DNA of 64,000 nucleotides, taken from positions 434,001 to 498,000 of the forward strand of contig NHTQ01000002.1 of assembly GCA_002166865.1 (NCBI GenBank), given 5' to 3'. Source of the stretch: Rhodobacteraceae bacterium WFHF2C18 (lineage in GTDB: Bacteria; Pseudomonadota; Alphaproteobacteria; Rhodobacterales; Rhodobacteraceae). Shown in pieces: positions 1 through 10,937 of this stretch. The position numbers and the translations under genes were made by a program. The notes beneath the pieces are model-generated. The model was not told the origin of the DNA. It did not search any database and saw nothing but the letters and a program-made list of their open reading frames with translations. Every line of letters begins with the position of its first letter. Within the stretch, counting starts at the first letter, position 1.

Positions 1-645
1 GGTCGTCAGCACCGGCCAGTCGGTCTTGGAATCGATCCAGCCGTCCAGCTTCCCACGCATCTTCGACTGGCGCAGGTAGAGGTGCTTGGTCTCGCGCACC
101 TCAAGCTCGGTGGAGCCGGAAATGGCGCTGCGCGGCGCGATCAGGTCGGTAGGATCGAGCTGCTTGGTGCAGTTCTCGCACTGATCGCCGCGGGCCTTCT
201 CGTAGCCGCAGTTGGGGCAGGTGCCCTCGATGTAGCGGTCGGGCAGGAACCGCCCGTCGGCCTTGGAATAGACCTGTTTCTCGGTCACTTCCTCGATCAG
301 CCCGTTCTCGTGCAGCTTGACGGCCAGGTGCTGGGTGAGCTTGCGGTTCTGCTCCGACGAGGATCGGCCGAAGTGATCGAAGGACAGGCGGAAGCCGTCC
401 GCTAGATCCTTCTGCACCTGCCACATCTCGGCACAGTAAGCGGCCACCGGCTTGCCGGCCTTGGCGGCGGCCAGTTCGGCCGGCGTGCCGTGTTCGTCCG
501 TCGCGCAAAGAAAAAGCACCTCGTGCCCGCGCCCGCGCAGGTACCGGGCATAGAGATCGGCGGGCAGCTGGCTGCCCACGAGATTGCCGAGGTGCTTGAT
601 GCCGTTGATGTAGGGGATCGCCGAGGTGATCAGATGCCGTGCCAT
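1..645 (-). CDS. metG: Methionyl-tRNA synthetase, N-terminal 215 residues (partial)
   Basis: Class I aminoacyl-tRNA synthetase that charges tRNA-Met with methionine in the cytoplasm. Only the first 215 codons are in the window; the gene runs off the left edge. The protein starts [20 protein letters not shown], with HLGN as the HIGH-type ATP-binding signature. About 110 residues further on is a four-cysteine zinc knuckle (CPNC...CENC) typical of the MetG type with a metal-binding connective peptide. The ATG at 645 precedes the synthetase core directly, so it is the natural start. It is transcribed away from the MFS gene; the 203 bp between them show no further gene. Confidence 0.96.
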   Translation of the reverse strand, partial: MARHLITSAIPYINGIKHLGNLVGSQLPADLYARYLRGRGHEVLFLCATDEHGTPAELAAAKAGKPVAAYCAEMWQVQKDLADGFRLSFDHFGRSSSEQNRKLTQHLAVKLHENGLIEEVTEKQVYSKADGRFLPDRYIEGTCPNCGYEKARGDQCENCTKQLDPTDLIAPRSAISGSTELEVRETKHLYLRQSKMRGKLDGWIDSKTDWPVLTT

Positions 646-848
646 GTCCTGCCTGCGCCGTCGGGGTGCGATGGCCCCCCTTTAAAGGCCAACGCCGGAA
701 AGGGCCAGAGGGCGCCCGCGCGGGACGGTGAATTTCGACATGCTTGTCGCGGGCGCGTTTGACGGTGACGCGACCGCGATGCTAGCGGGAAAAAAACGGC
801 AATCCCGCCCGGTCGCGCTGGCCGGGTGCCCGTGCGAAAGGGTCCGCG

Positions 849-2111
849 ATGTTCCAGGTTCTCGCCTCCGTCTGGGCCCTGTTGCTGGGCATGTTGTTCA
901 TCATGATCGGCAACGGCATGCAGGCCACGCTGATGGGCGTGCGCGGCGCGCTGGAAGGCTTCGGCACGCTGGAGCTGTCGATCATCACCTCGGGCTATTT
1001 CCTGGGCTTCCTGGTGGGCAGCCGCGTGGCGCCCGACCTGATTCGGCGGGTCGGGCATGTCCGGGTCTTCGCCGCGCTGGCCTCGTTCATCTCGGCCGGG
1101 CTCATCGCCTTTCCCGTCCTGACCGATCCGGTCAGTTGGACGCTGATCCGGCTGGTGCTGGGATTCTGCCTGTCCGGGGTCTATGTCACCGCCGAGAGCT
1201 GGCTGAACAACGCCGCCAGCAACGAGACGCGCGGCACCGTCCTGTCGGTCTACATGGTGGCGCAGATGGTGGGCATGATCGCGGCGCAGGGCATGATGAA
1301 CCTGGGCGATGCCGCGGGGTTCTTCCTGTTCGTGCTGCCCTCGATCCTGGTGTCGCTGAGTTTCGGGCCGATCCTGTTGTCGATCACGCCAACGCCCGCC
1401 TTCGAGACGGCCAAGCCGATGAGCCTGCGCCAGCTCTACGACAACTCGCCGCTGGCCAGCGTCGGCACGCTGCTTCTGGGCGGGGCCTTCGCCGCGCAGT
1501 TCGGCATGGCCTCGGTCTACGGGGCGGCTGCGGGATTTTCCGTGGGCGAGATCACGGCCTTCGTCGCCGCGATCTTCACCGGCTCGCTGGTGTGCCAGAT
1601 GCCGGTGGGGTGGCTGTCCGACCGGATGGACCGGCGTGTCCTGATCCTTGCGCTGGCCGCGATCGGGACGGCCGCGACCGGGGCGGGGTTCGTCTGGGGC
1701 GCGCAGTTCGAGGCGCTCCTTTTTCTGGCCTTCATCGTCGGCGGCGTGGCCAACCCGCTCTACGCGCTCTTCATCGCCTATACCAACGACTACCTGGAGG
1801 TCGAGGACATGGCCGCCGCCTCGGGCGGGTTGGTTTTCGCCTATGGGCTGGGTGCGATCGTCGGGCCGATGGCCACCGGTCAGTTGATGGACATGGTCGG
1901 CCCGCACGGGTTCTGGTTGTTCCTCGTCCTGGTCTTCGCGGCGATCACGCTCTATGCCGGCTGGCGGATGACACGGCGCCCGGCGGTCCCTGTGGACGAG
2001 ACGGGCGCCTACCTCGGCGTGCAGCCCACGGCCTCGCCCGTGGCGCTGGCAGCCGCGCAGGAATGGGCGGCGGAGCAGGAGGAAGAGGCCGCGCAGGAAG
2101 AGGCGGGCTGA
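849..2111 (+). CDS. MFS transporter, YcaD-like
   Basis: A 420-residue inner-membrane protein with about twelve hydrophobic segments, the usual size and shape of a major facilitator superfamily permease. The stretch around residues 110-125 (YVTAESWLNNAASNETRG) is characteristic of the YcaD-like branch, and the loop between helices 8 and 9 has the MFS motif as GWLSDRMDRR. The substrate cannot be told from sequence. The last 40 residues are a Glu/Ala-rich soluble tail. The start is supported by a GAAAGGG ribosome-binding site six bases upstream. It stands alone, divergent from metG, with no sign of an operon partner. Confidence 0.88.
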   Translation: MFQVLASVWALLLGMLFIMIGNGMQATLMGVRGALEGFGTLELSIITSGYFLGFLVGSRVAPDLIRRVGHVRVFAALASFISAGLIAFPVLTDPVSWTLIRLVLGFCLSGVYVTAESWLNNAASNETRGTVLSVYMVAQMVGMIAAQGMMNLGDAAGFFLFVLPSILVSLSFGPILLSITPTPAFETAKPMSLRQLYDNSPLASVGTLLLGGAFAAQFGMASVYGAAAGFSVGEITAFVAAIFTGSLVCQMPVGWLSDRMDRRVLILALAAIGTAATGAGFVWGAQFEALLFLAFIVGGVANPLYALFIAYTNDYLEVEDMAAASGGLVFAYGLGAIVGPMATGQLMDMVGPHGFWLFLVLVFAAITLYAGWRMTRRPAVPVDETGAYLGVQPTASPVALAAAQEWAAEQEEEAAQEEAG

Positions 2112-2340
2112 AACGCCAGCGCTGCCGTTCGCGGTCCGGGAGCGGCCAGAAGGAAAAGCTGGTGCGCGGCATCCATGCATAGCGCGTGCGCTCGGCCCGC
2201 GTGGGGCCGGCGCGCAACCGGTGCAAGCCGTAGGGACCGCGCACAGCCTGCCCGCCGGCGATCGTCACGAACATGGCCGGCGGGCCGAAAACCGCGATCA
2301 GGGCCGAGGCGGTCAGCGGCGCCTTGCGTCGGCGCCGGCA

Positions 2341-3096
<756 letters not shown>

Positions 3097-3176
3097 GCGA
3101 GTCTCCTTCGCTTTGCCGGGCCGAGAGTGACGTCCCTGTCGCCGGGGCGCCTTGATGCAGGTCAGATGGGGCGGGG

Positions 3177-3776
3177 TCAGCCGGCCTGGGTCGTGTGCCA
3201 CGCGCCGGGCCGGCCCGTCAGGTGCCATTCGGCCGGCGGGGCGGTGCGGGCGCGGCGCCGCGCGAGTCGCCAGGCGGGGGCATCGGGGGCATGGGCGGGG
3301 GCCATGTGCCAGCGCGTTTCCACCCCCGGCGCGCCGCCATCATCGGGGGTGAGGATCAGCCCCAGGGGCCGGAACGGGCCGGCCCGGGCGCCGGTCTCGG
3401 CAGCCAGGTGCAGCCGCCGCACCGGCGTCAGGCCCGGCGGCTCGGGCAGGTCGGCCACCGCCAGGGACACGGCCCCGCTGCGCAGCACCTCCTCCAGCGT
3501 CCAGAGCAGGTCCTCCACCCGGCGGCATGTCACGAAGGTGAAGCGCCCGGGGGCGGCGAAAGGGGCCATGCCATCGGGATTGGGGCGGCTGCCCTGCCAG
3601 TCGGGCGCGATCCAGAAGACGGGGCCCCGCGTGGCATGCGCCACCAGCATGGCCAGGGTATGCCGGGCGGGGCCGCAGCCCTCGTGCAGGCGGGCCAGCG
3701 GCAGGGAAAGCCCGTCCAGAACCGGCAGGCCCGGGCGGGGCTGGTGCGGGCGTCGGGCGAGAATCGGTGCACTCAT
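3177..3776 (-). CDS. imuA: ImuA-like (SulA/RecA-related) SOS protein, orphan
   Basis: A 199-residue protein resembling the alphaproteobacterial ImuA family, which works with ImuB and DnaE2 in damage-induced mutagenesis. Family-like features are a short RecA-type N-terminus (LSLPLARLHEGCGPARHTLA), FWIAPDW, LWTLEEVLRSGAV and VRRLHLAAETG, ending in a Trp/His-containing tail. It is shorter than the usual 230-270 residues. No imuB or dnaE2 follows; the next gene is an SDR oxidoreductase, so this copy is an orphan within the window. Regulation is visible: a perfect LexA direct repeat lies 16 bp before the ATG. The family call rests on motif resemblance; the SOS box strengthens it. Confidence 0.62.
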   Translation of the reverse strand: MSAPILARRPHQPRPGLPVLDGLSLPLARLHEGCGPARHTLAMLVAHATRGPVFWIAPDWQGSRPNPDGMAPFAAPGRFTFVTCRRVEDLLWTLEEVLRSGAVSLAVADLPEPPGLTPVRRLHLAAETGARAGPFRPLGLILTPDDGGAPGVETRWHMAPAHAPDAPAWRLARRRARTAPPAEWHLTGRPGAWHTTQAG

Positions 3777-3792
3777 GCCGGCAGTTTAAAAT

Positions 3793-3807
3793 GTTCCTGA
3801 TATGTTC
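3793..3807 (-). promoter_or_regulatory. LexA box (GTTC-N7-GTTC)
   Basis: The sequence GTTCCTGATATGTTC is an exact match to the alphaproteobacterial LexA operator, two GTTC direct repeats separated by seven bases. It ends 16 bp before the start codon of the ImuA-like gene, in a position where LexA would block transcription. Established knowledge: alphaproteobacterial LexA binds this direct repeat rather than the palindromic CTGT-N8-ACAG of E. coli. Confidence 0.85.
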
Positions 3808-3834
3808 TCAATTCCCCGCCGGCCATGACAATGC

Positions 3835-3867
3835 AAAAGGCCGGCGATCCTGCGGGGCGCCGGCCTT
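3835..3867 (-). terminator. Rho-independent terminator of katG
   Basis: A perfect 10-bp inverted repeat (AAGGCCGGCG ... CGCCGGCCTT, loop of 11 bases). Read on the minus strand it is followed by TTTT, and it lies 44 bp after the katG stop codon and before the ImuA-like promoter, so it insulates the SOS gene from katG transcription. Confidence 0.75.
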
Positions 3868-3910
3868 GTCGGTGACCACGGGAACCGCGGCCACCGGATT
3901 GCACGGGCGA

Positions 3911-6323
<2,413 letters not shown>

Positions 6324-7259
6324 ATGAAAAACCTGACGCTGAAGCAGCTGCGGTATTTCGAGGCGCTTGCCCAACACGGCCATTTTGGCCGGGCGGCCGA
6401 GGCCTCGGCGATTTCGCAGCCCGCTCTGTCGATGCAGATCCGCGAACTCGAGGACGCGCTCGGCACCGCCCTGTTCGAGCGCGGGGCCCGGCACGTCCGC
6501 TTGACCAGTTTCGGCGAGGAGTTCGCCCAGCGGGCCCGCGACATCCTGCGCGCCGTCGATGACCTTGGCGAACTGGCGCGCGCCTCGCGCGAGAGGTGGG
6601 CCGGCCGGCTCCGCTTGGGGGTGATTCCCACCATCGCCCCTTATCTGCTGCCCCGCATCATCGGCGATCTTGGTCGCACCCACCCCGGCCTGGACATTCA
6701 CGTGCGCGAAACGGTGACACCCCGCCTGATCCAGGAACTCACCGATGGACGACTGGACACGGCCATCGTCGCCCTGCCCCTGTCCGAGCCCGCGCTGACC
6801 GAAGTCGCGCTTTTCAGCGAAAACCTGGTCCTGGTGCGGCCGGGCGCGGAGGCGGGCAAGCCGGTGCCCAGCCCCGACGCCCTGCGCGAGATGCGGCTTC
6901 TGCTGCTGGAAGAGGGGCATTGTTTCCGCGACCAGGCGCTGTCGCTTTGCAACATGCCCAGCACCCGCCCGCGCGAGGGGCTCGACGGCAGTTCGCTGTC
7001 CACGCTCGTGCAGATGGTGGGGGCCGGGATCGGTGTGACCCTGATCCCGGAAATGGCCGTGTCCGTGGAAACGCGGTCCGCCCCGGTTTCCGTCGCCCGG
7101 TTCGAGGGGGCGCAGCCAACGCGGACGATCGGCATGATCTGGCGCAAGTCCAGCCCCCTGGCGCCACAGTTGCAGGAAATCGCCGAGGTGGTGCGCCAAT
7201 CCGCCGAGGCCCCCGGCACGCGGGACCTTCCTGAAGCCGCCGCCACGCCCCCGGCCTGA
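6324..7259 (+). CDS. oxyR: OxyR-type LysR hydrogen-peroxide regulator
   Basis: A 311-residue LysR-family transcription factor with an N-terminal winged helix-turn-helix (residues 1-60, LTLKQLRYFEALAQHGHF) and a periplasmic-binding-protein-like sensor domain. The sensor contains GHCFRDQALSLC: Cys200 and Cys209 are nine residues apart, as Cys199 and Cys208 are in E. coli OxyR, where they form the peroxide-induced disulfide. This pair separates OxyR from other LysR proteins. It is divergently transcribed from katG, its classical target. The last 20 residues are a Pro/Ala-rich tail. Confidence 0.95.
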   Translation: MKNLTLKQLRYFEALAQHGHFGRAAEASAISQPALSMQIRELEDALGTALFERGARHVRLTSFGEEFAQRARDILRAVDDLGELARASRERWAGRLRLGVIPTIAPYLLPRIIGDLGRTHPGLDIHVRETVTPRLIQELTDGRLDTAIVALPLSEPALTEVALFSENLVLVRPGAEAGKPVPSPDALREMRLLLLEEGHCFRDQALSLCNMPSTRPREGLDGSSLSTLVQMVGAGIGVTLIPEMAVSVETRSAPVSVARFEGAQPTRTIGMIWRKSSPLAPQLQEIAEVVRQSAEAPGTRDLPEAAATPPA

Positions 7260-7268
7260 GCGGGGCGG

Positions 7269-7946
7269 CTACACCAGCGGCGAGACCCCGAAGAGCCAGG
7301 GATGCGCCCAGATAAGCGCGGCATAGAGGGCCAGGCCGCCCAGGCCCCGCGCGATTGCCCCCGTCCATGACATGGGCCGTGGCAGAAGCGGCGCGTTGCG
7401 TCGCGCGGCGGCCATCACCTCCCAGCAAGGCCCGATCTGGCGCCGCTTCCGCCGGTCGATCAGCGCCATGCCCAGCACCGTGAACCCCGCGAAGCTGCCG
7501 AAGACGAGGACATGCGCCAGATCCCCGTTCGGAACCAGGTGGGCGGCCGCCCACAGGAAGATGGCGGCAAGCAGCGGGTGCCGGGTAAAGCGCACCAGGC
7601 CCGCGCGGGCGGGATCGAAGCTGTCGTTGCGTGCACCGCCAAAGGAAAAGGGGTTGGGCCGGGCCAGGCTGAGCGCGAGGATGACGCAGACCCCTGCCAT
7701 GACCACCAGCGGCACGTGATTCTGCCAGGGCGCATAGGGCCAGAGCGCGACATAGGGCGCCCGCCCCGCCGCCGCGATCAGCCACCCCAGCATGCCCAGC
7801 GACAGCGCCGAGTACAGAAGCGTGAAACCCCGCGCGCCCAGGACCGCGATCATGCGCGTCTTGACCCCGGGCCGCACCGGGATCGTATGGCTGACGAAGA
7901 AGGCCGCGAAGGCGGCGACGAAGGGATACCAGCCGGCAAGGGTCAT
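7269..7946 (-). CDS. nnrU: NnrU family membrane protein
   Basis: A 225-residue integral membrane protein with about six hydrophobic segments. It has features of the NnrU/isoprenylcysteine-methyltransferase-like superfamily: HTIPVRPG near the N-terminus, then LVRFTRHPLLAAIFLWAAAHL, where the Arg-His-Pro stretch is typical. NnrU is associated with denitrification and nitric-oxide metabolism; the molecular activity is not settled. The ATG at 7946 overlaps the nnrS stop by four bases, so the two are translationally coupled. Last gene of the nsrR operon. Confidence 0.85.
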   Translation of the reverse strand: MTLAGWYPFVAAFAAFFVSHTIPVRPGVKTRMIAVLGARGFTLLYSALSLGMLGWLIAAAGRAPYVALWPYAPWQNHVPLVVMAGVCVILALSLARPNPFSFGGARNDSFDPARAGLVRFTRHPLLAAIFLWAAAHLVPNGDLAHVLVFGSFAGFTVLGMALIDRRKRRQIGPCWEVMAAARRNAPLLPRPMSWTGAIARGLGGLALYAALIWAHPWLFGVSPLV

Positions 7947-9145
7947 CGCGTGTCGGACCTCGGTGTCACAAGGAGCGGGCCGTAAAGAAGCGCAAAGCCC
8001 ACGAAGGCGGCGATCCAAAGACCCGCGGACAAGTGATAAAGGGGCTGCGCCATGCCGGGCCAGATACCGGCGGCCAGGCGCGCGGCGACCGTGCCCAGGA
8101 TCAGAACGTAAAGCGCCGCCGTGCCGGGCCCGGCGCTGAGCGGGCGGCCCGTGTGGCCAAGGCTGGCGCGGGTCATCACCGCCAGTGTCATCAGCCCGAT
8201 GGCCCCGGCCGTCCAGACATGCTGCCCCGCCGCGGGGGAAAGCCAGCCGGGCGCCAGGATCGCCAGGCCAAGGGCCAGGGCCCCCAAGGGCAGCATGGCA
8301 TAGGCCAGGTGCAACACCCAGATCAGCGGCTCGCGCGTGGTGCGCAGGCCCTGCCAACGGGCCAGGCGCGCGGTCTGCAGCCCGGCGAGGACGAGCAGCG
8401 CGAGGCCCGCGGCATCCGCCTGCGGCCGGACAATCCAAAGCGCCAGGCCGGCAAGGCTTGCCAGAAGCACCAGCTTGTCGAACCCCTGCATGGGGGGTGC
8501 GGGCCGCGCCTCGGTCGGTTGCCGGGACAGCCAGTTGCGGGTGAAGGCGGGCACGATCCGGCCGCCGATCAGGGCCACCATCATCACCGCGGCGGCCAGC
8601 CCCAGGCGCAGGCCCGTGCCCTGGGCGGCATAGGCGCCGCGGGCGGCCTCGGCGTGGAACAGGGCGTTGCCCAGGCCGAAGACCGCCAGAAGCGCGACGA
8701 CCATCAGGTTGCGCCAGTTCCTTCCCGCCACGATCTCGCGCAGGGCAACGAGGGCCAGAGCCACCGGGAAGGCCAGATCGATCAGCGCGGCGGTCATCGG
8801 CGTCAGGTACAGCGAGGTGCCGACGGCCACGCGCCCCGCCACCCACAGGCCCGCCAGCGCGGCCAGCGGCCAGCCCGTGACGGGCGGGCGGCCTGTCCAG
8901 TTGGGTAGCGCCGTCAGAAGGAACCCGGCCAGCACGGCCCCGAGATACCCGAAGAGCAAGGCATGGGCATGCCAACTGACCGGATCGAAGCGTGTGGGCA
9001 GGGTGATCGCGCCCCCGAGGGTCCCGATCCAGAGCGCCATCGCCAGCGCGGCCCAGATCGCCCCCAGCAAGAAGAAGGGCCGAAAACCAAGGGCAAGGAC
9101 GGCGCGGCCCGGCGGGCGGCGCGTGGTTTCGGCGGATGTGGTCAT
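7943..9145 (-). CDS. nnrS: NnrS haem-copper membrane protein
   Basis: A 400-residue polytopic membrane protein of about twelve helices, matching NnrS in size and in motifs: LGFRPFFLLGA at residues 19-29, WHAHALLFGY near 58-67 and a conserved GHTGRPL further on. NnrS is a haem- and copper-containing protein linked to tolerance of nitric oxide and to denitrification gene clusters. It sits between a DUF6522 gene (one base gap upstream) and nnrU (four-base overlap), under a likely NsrR-controlled promoter. Confidence 0.93.
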   Translation of the reverse strand: MTTSAETTRRPPGRAVLALGFRPFFLLGAIWAALAMALWIGTLGGAITLPTRFDPVSWHAHALLFGYLGAVLAGFLLTALPNWTGRPPVTGWPLAALAGLWVAGRVAVGTSLYLTPMTAALIDLAFPVALALVALREIVAGRNWRNLMVVALLAVFGLGNALFHAEAARGAYAAQGTGLRLGLAAAVMMVALIGGRIVPAFTRNWLSRQPTEARPAPPMQGFDKLVLLASLAGLALWIVRPQADAAGLALLVLAGLQTARLARWQGLRTTREPLIWVLHLAYAMLPLGALALGLAILAPGWLSPAAGQHVWTAGAIGLMTLAVMTRASLGHTGRPLSAGPGTAALYVLILGTVAARLAAGIWPGMAQPLYHLSAGLWIAAFVGFALLYGPLLVTPRSDTR

Positions 9146-9146
9146 G

Positions 9147-9401
9147 TCATCGCCCCGTTTGCGTGCGGATGTGGCTCAGGACGGTGCCGTCCCGCGCGCA
9201 GGTGAAGCGCAGCCGGGTCTGCCCGTGGCGGAAGGTGACGCGGAACCGGCCGGCATCCTCGCCGCGGCCTTCCTCGTAGAGGCTCGTGATCGCGCCACTG
9301 CGCATGAGCGCGGGCACCGCGGCGGGGTCCAGCCCCAGGTAGCCGGCCAGATCCTCGGCCGCGACCCGCAGGCCGCCCTGGTCGGTGACGTCGATCTTCA
9401 T
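9147..9401 (-). CDS. DUF6522-like small protein of the NO operon
   Basis: An 84-residue soluble protein starting MKIDVTDQGGLRVAAEDLAG. It overlaps the nsrR stop by four bases (ATGA) and ends one base before the nnrS start codon, so all three are one transcript. It resembles the DUF6522 family: a short beta/alpha N-terminal half, a GRFRVTFRHGQTRLRFTC strand pair and a single Cys. No signal peptide or membrane segment is visible. Function unknown; its invariable setting here (between an NO sensor and NnrS) suggests a part in nitric-oxide or nitrite metabolism. Confidence 0.75.
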   Translation of the reverse strand: MKIDVTDQGGLRVAAEDLAGYLGLDPAAVPALMRSGAITSLYEEGRGEDAGRFRVTFRHGQTRLRFTCARDGTVLSHIRTQTGR

Positions 9402-9817
9402 GGCCGCGGCTCCGGGCCGGGGAGGGCGCAATCGGCCAGGCTGCGCCGGTCCAGATCGGCCAGGAAGGCCTGCTCGGCCCCGGCCAGGAAACCCTTCAGC
9501 CGGCACTGGTCCGTGATGGTGCAGGCGCCGCCATCCGCCTGAAAGCATTCCACCAGCGGCTGGCCGCGCTCCAGCACGCGCACAACGTCGCCCAGCCCGA
9601 TCTCGGCCGCCGGCCGGGCCAGACGCGCCCCGCCGCCGCCGCCGCGGCGGGTCTGCACGAAGCCGGCATTCGCCAGCGCGGCGATCGCCTTGGTCAGGTG
9701 GTTGCGCGACACGCCGAATTCCTCTGCCAGTTCGGCCGTGGAAAAGGCACGGTCGGGATCGCTGGCCATCCGCATGAGCGCACGCAGGCCGAAATCGGTG
9801 AAGCTGGTCAGGCGCAT
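9398..9817 (-). CDS. nsrR: NsrR-type Rrf2 nitric-oxide-sensing repressor
   Basis: A 139-residue Rrf2-family regulator. The winged helix covers residues 1-60 (MRLTSFTDFGLRALMRMA; recognition helix near VSRNHLTKAI). Three cysteines, Cys91, Cys99 and Cys105 (C-x7-C-x5-C), match the iron-sulfur ligands of NsrR, whose cluster reacts with nitric oxide and releases DNA. RirA and IscR share a similar triad, but the co-transcribed nnrS and nnrU genes support NsrR. First gene of the operon; an inverted repeat lies 57-73 bp upstream of its start. Confidence 0.88.
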   Translation of the reverse strand: MRLTSFTDFGLRALMRMASDPDRAFSTAELAEEFGVSRNHLTKAIAALANAGFVQTRRGGGGGARLARPAAEIGLGDVVRVLERGQPLVECFQADGGACTITDQCRLKGFLAGAEQAFLADLDRRSLADCALPGPEPRP

Positions 9818-9873
9818 GGCAGATGGTTCCCCTTTGCAAATCGGGTTCTAGAATACCAATACGTGGATGTAAA

Positions 9874-9890
9874 TGGTATTTTGAATGCCA
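9874..9890. promoter_or_regulatory. Inverted repeat upstream of nsrR, candidate NsrR operator
   Basis: TGGTATTTTGAATGCCA reads as TGG-n-ATT-nnn-AAT-n-CCA on both strands. It lies in the only AT-rich stretch between nsrR and glpR. NsrR operators are AT-rich inverted repeats with ATT/AAT cores, so autoregulation is plausible. A second half-site-like AATACCAAT lies 14 bp upstream (9852-9860). Confidence 0.4.
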
Positions 9891-9913
9891 ATTAAGGGGG
9901 CCTTGCCGGCGCG

Positions 9914-10693
9914 TCAGTCCCCGGCGGTGTCGGGAGAGGCGATGCGGATTTCCGTGCCCCAGGCGCGGCAGCGTTCGGCCAGCGTGCCGGGAACCGGCCT
10001 GTCGGTGAAGAAGCGGTCGACGTCGCGCAGCGAGGCGATCCGCACCGGTGCGCTGCGGGTGAACTTGGAATGATCGGCAACCAGACAGGTCTCGCGGGCG
10101 CGGTGCAGGATCGTCTGGCTGACCGCGACCTCCTGGATGTCGAAATCCAGCAGGTCCCCGTCCTCGTCCAGGGCCGAGCAGCCGATCACCGCATGATCGA
10201 ACTTGAAATTTTCAAGCGTGCGGATGGTCAGATTGCCGACCAACCCGTTGTCGGCGCGCCGCAGGGTGCCGCCGGCGACCACGATCTCGCAATCCTCGTG
10301 CGCCTGCAGGATGGCGGCCACGTTCATGTTGTTGGTCACGACCATCAGGTTCCGGTGGTCGGCAAGGGCATGGGCCACGGCCTCGGTGCTGGTGCCGATG
10401 TCGAGAAAGATCGAGGCGCTGTCGGGTATCCCGGCCGCACAGGCGCGCGCGATGGCCGTCTTTTCGGCCTCGTTCAGCCGGCGCCGTTCCTCGTACATGA
10501 TGTTCGCCACGCCCGAGGGAAGCACCGCGCCGCCGTGCACGCGCTCCAGCTTGCCGGCGTTGGCCAGTTCGGTCAGGTCACGGCGGATGGTTTGGACGGT
10601 GACGCCAAACCTATCGGCCAAGCCTTCGACGGTGACCTTGCCCTCCTGTCGGGCGATCTCGAGGATGTCGGGCTGGCGAAAACTCTGGGACAT
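9914..10693 (-). CDS. glpR: DeoR family glycerol-3-phosphate regulon repressor
   Basis: A 259-residue DeoR-family repressor. The N-terminal helix-turn-helix (RQPDILEIARQEGKVTVEGL, then VTVQTIRRDLTELANAGKL) is followed by HGGAVLPS, the classical DeoR/GlpR block, and a sugar-phosphate isomerase-like effector domain with DIGTST and VVTNN. GlpR binds glycerol 3-phosphate and releases the glp promoter. Three in-frame starts exist (10765, 10729, 10693); 10693 gives the best fit to GlpR length and start, although its ribosome-binding site is weak. It is divergent from glpD, so the 244-bp gap is its likely operator region. Confidence 0.9.
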   Translation of the reverse strand: MSQSFRQPDILEIARQEGKVTVEGLADRFGVTVQTIRRDLTELANAGKLERVHGGAVLPSGVANIMYEERRRLNEAEKTAIARACAAGIPDSASIFLDIGTSTEAVAHALADHRNLMVVTNNMNVAAILQAHEDCEIVVAGGTLRRADNGLVGNLTIRTLENFKFDHAVIGCSALDEDGDLLDFDIQEVAVSQTILHRARETCLVADHSKFTRSAPVRIASLRDVDRFFTDRPVPGTLAERCRAWGTEIRIASPDTAGD

Positions 10694-10937
10694 GGGGCTG
10701 GCCGAAGGTCGCTGCGTCGCGTTCAGCATAGAGCCTTGACGCCCAAAAGGAAATAATTCGCGCATATCCGCTGGCGCTTTCTTTCGAGACAGACGATATT
10801 TTCTCGCCGAATATGAAGAAGTCGCCTAATCGAAACCATGAAGCGCCAAAAAAGAAAGAAAACGAAAATTTGCGCATTGACTCTATCGTCATCCCTGTGC
10901 TTGGTTCACGCCAACACCCCAATGGGAGGAGGTGCGG
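10694..10937. promoter_or_regulatory. glpR-glpD divergent control region
   Basis: An AT-richer 244-bp intergenic stretch. TTGACT at 10877 could be a -35 element for glpD, but no good -10 follows at 17 bp. A CTTTCTTT block occurs near 10776 and again in inverse orientation near 10848-10860 within AAGAAAGAAAACGAAAAT; these paired blocks are candidate GlpR half-sites. The glpD ribosome-binding site GGGAGGAGG is at 10924-10932. Confidence 0.35.

Noticed and set aside
630..2180. 516-codon minus-strand frame over the MFS gene
   Set aside because: Composition is Arg/Gln/His-rich with no domains; the plus strand has a clear twelve-helix transporter.
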